64,000 nt of DNA, from assembly GCA_023386345.1 (NCBI GenBank), contig JAEWJT010000017.1, positions 186,001 to 250,000 on the forward strand, read 5' to 3'. A model generated the notes under the pieces. The model searched no databases, was not told the DNA's origin, and was given only the letters and a program-made list of their open reading frames with translations. Of this stretch, positions 63,248 through 64,000 are shown one piece after another. Position 1 is the first letter of the stretch. The number at the start of each line of letters is the position of its first letter. The stretch is from Bacillota bacterium. GTDB lineage: Bacteria; Bacillota; Clostridia; Tissierellales; Sedimentibacteraceae. The position numbers were made by a program, and so were the translations under genes.

Positions 63248-64000
63248 TTGACAGAGAAAAAGAAAACTAATATTGGAGGGCAGGCACTCATCGAGGGTAT
63301 AATGATGAAAGGACCGTCTCGAATGGCGACAGCAGTGCGAATGCCTGATGGTGAAATTAACGTAAAAATTACTGAATTAACTACAGAGAATAATAATAGA
63401 TTTTTAGATAGAATTTCTAATCTTCCGATTATTAGAGGAAGTTTTAAACTTATAAGCTCAATGACTGCTGGAGTGAAGGAACTTATGTATTCTGCTAGCT
63501 TTAGTGAAGAAGTAGAGGAAGATGCAATAGATAAATTTTTAAAGAAAGTTTTTAAGGATAAGGCGGATAAAGCTATAATATATGTTTCCTTGATACTTGC
63601 ATTGATATTTAGTGTTGGGGTATTTATGTTAGGACCTTCATTTTTGACTAGCTTGTTTAGAGGATTTGTTAAGAGCAGTCTTTTGCTAAATCTTATTGAG
63701 GGTATTATAAGAGTTGTGATATTTGTTATATATATAAAGCTTACATCTAAACTTGAAGATATCAAAAGAGTGTTTATGTATCACGGAGCTGAGCATAAAA
63801 CTATATATTGCTATGAAAATGGTGAGGAATTAACTGTTGAGAATGTCAGAAAATACTCTACGCTTCATCCAAGATGTGGAACGAGCTTTATAGTTAATGT
63901 GTTATTAATCAGTATAATAATGTTCTCGTTTTTTGGTTGGCCTAATCCCTTGCTAAGAGCTGCAACAAGAATTCTTATGCTGCCAGTAATTGCTGGTATC
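63248..64000 (+). CDS. yqhQ: DUF1385 membrane protein YqhQ, truncated by the window edge
   Basis: The first 251 residues are present. The protein starts at TTG after AAAGGAGG (TEKKKTNIGGQALIEGIMMKGP), has a membrane pair around residues 115-170, and carries the family motifs YHGAEHKTIYCYE and HPRCGTSFIVNVLL. YqhQ homologues are widespread in Firmicutes, often next to prfA/prmC; the function is unknown. A GXEH-type histidine and Cys suggest metal binding. Confidence 0.9.
   Translation, partial: MTEKKKTNIGGQALIEGIMMKGPSRMATAVRMPDGEINVKITELTTENNNRFLDRISNLPIIRGSFKLISSMTAGVKELMYSASFSEEVEEDAIDKFLKKVFKDKADKAIIYVSLILALIFSVGVFMLGPSFLTSLFRGFVKSSLLLNLIEGIIRVVIFVIYIKLTSKLEDIKRVFMYHGAEHKTIYCYENGEELTVENVRKYSTLHPRCGTSFIVNVLLISIIMFSFFGWPNPLLRAATRILMLPVIAGI

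Noticed and set aside
63223..63765. 180-aa minus-strand ORF
   Set aside because: It is the antisense shadow of yqhQ, which has a ribosome-binding site and family motifs.
1..64000. CRISPR array, tRNA, rRNA or T-box elements
   Set aside because: No regularly spaced repeats, T-loop sequences or T-box consensus were seen on either strand by eye; a dedicated scan was not possible.

Overview
The window is very AT-rich and carries genes typical of an anaerobic, amino-acid-fermenting member of the Clostridia: lysine fermentation genes, S-layer proteins with SLH domains, TTG and GTG starts behind strong Shine-Dalgarno sites, and intrinsic terminators after many genes. Species cannot be assigned from the sequence alone. 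No rRNA, tRNA or CRISPR array was seen.

Layout. Bases 1-3.6 kb hold an AraC regulator with a DUF3788 protein, a PAS/AAA+/Fis sigma-54 activator and a DUF1934 protein. Bases 3.7-11.2 kb hold a lysine-fermentation operon (kdd-kamA-kamB-kamC-kamD-kamE) behind a textbook -24/-12 promoter, with three copies of a TGCC-N8-GGC(A/G) site that the activator probably binds. Directly after kamE lies a type I toxin-antitoxin locus (37-aa hydrophobic toxin with an antisense-type small RNA). Bases 11.7-16.2 kb hold housekeeping genes (cinA, an RsuA-type pseudouridine synthase, acyltransferases).

Bases 16.2-22.2 kb hold a variant dlt-like operon (adenylation enzyme, GNAT, carrier protein, MBOAT, and a DltD-like/polysaccharide deacetylase fusion). 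Its promoter and terminator-bearing leader recur at 22.26 kb. Bases 22.5-29.9 kb hold two S-layer genes facing each other around an O-antigen-ligase-like gene; a lone tyrosine recombinase follows. Bases 31.3-50.4 kb form a surface-glycan locus: Wzz, a second ligase/polymerase, a priming sugar transferase, glycosyltransferases, a 4,6-dehydratase, two DegT-type proteins (one lacking the PLP lysine), an LpxD-like acyltransferase, a crotonase, MurJ and VanZ, plus one decayed acyltransferase. The dehydratase-to-crotonase set looks fitted to make an N-acylated deoxy amino sugar, as in anthrose synthesis.

Bases 50.8-60.7 kb are the accessory region of most interest. Three paralogous XRE-TPR receptors of RRNPP type (about 305 aa, all with TTG starts) sit there. 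One is divergent from a 52-aa secreted pro-peptide. Each locus carries an ACT-N4-AGT inverted repeat at or beside a promoter. Two paralogous small proteins of unknown function accompany loci 2 and 3. Upstream at 52.2-53.6 kb are three tandem copies of a small-RNA transcription unit (promoter, hairpin, six-G run, terminator). The best reading is a duplicated peptide quorum-sensing locus in which copies 1 and 2 have lost their own peptide. The window ends with an M28 peptidase (inside that region), GTP-type PEP carboxykinase and the start of a YqhQ/DUF1385 gene.
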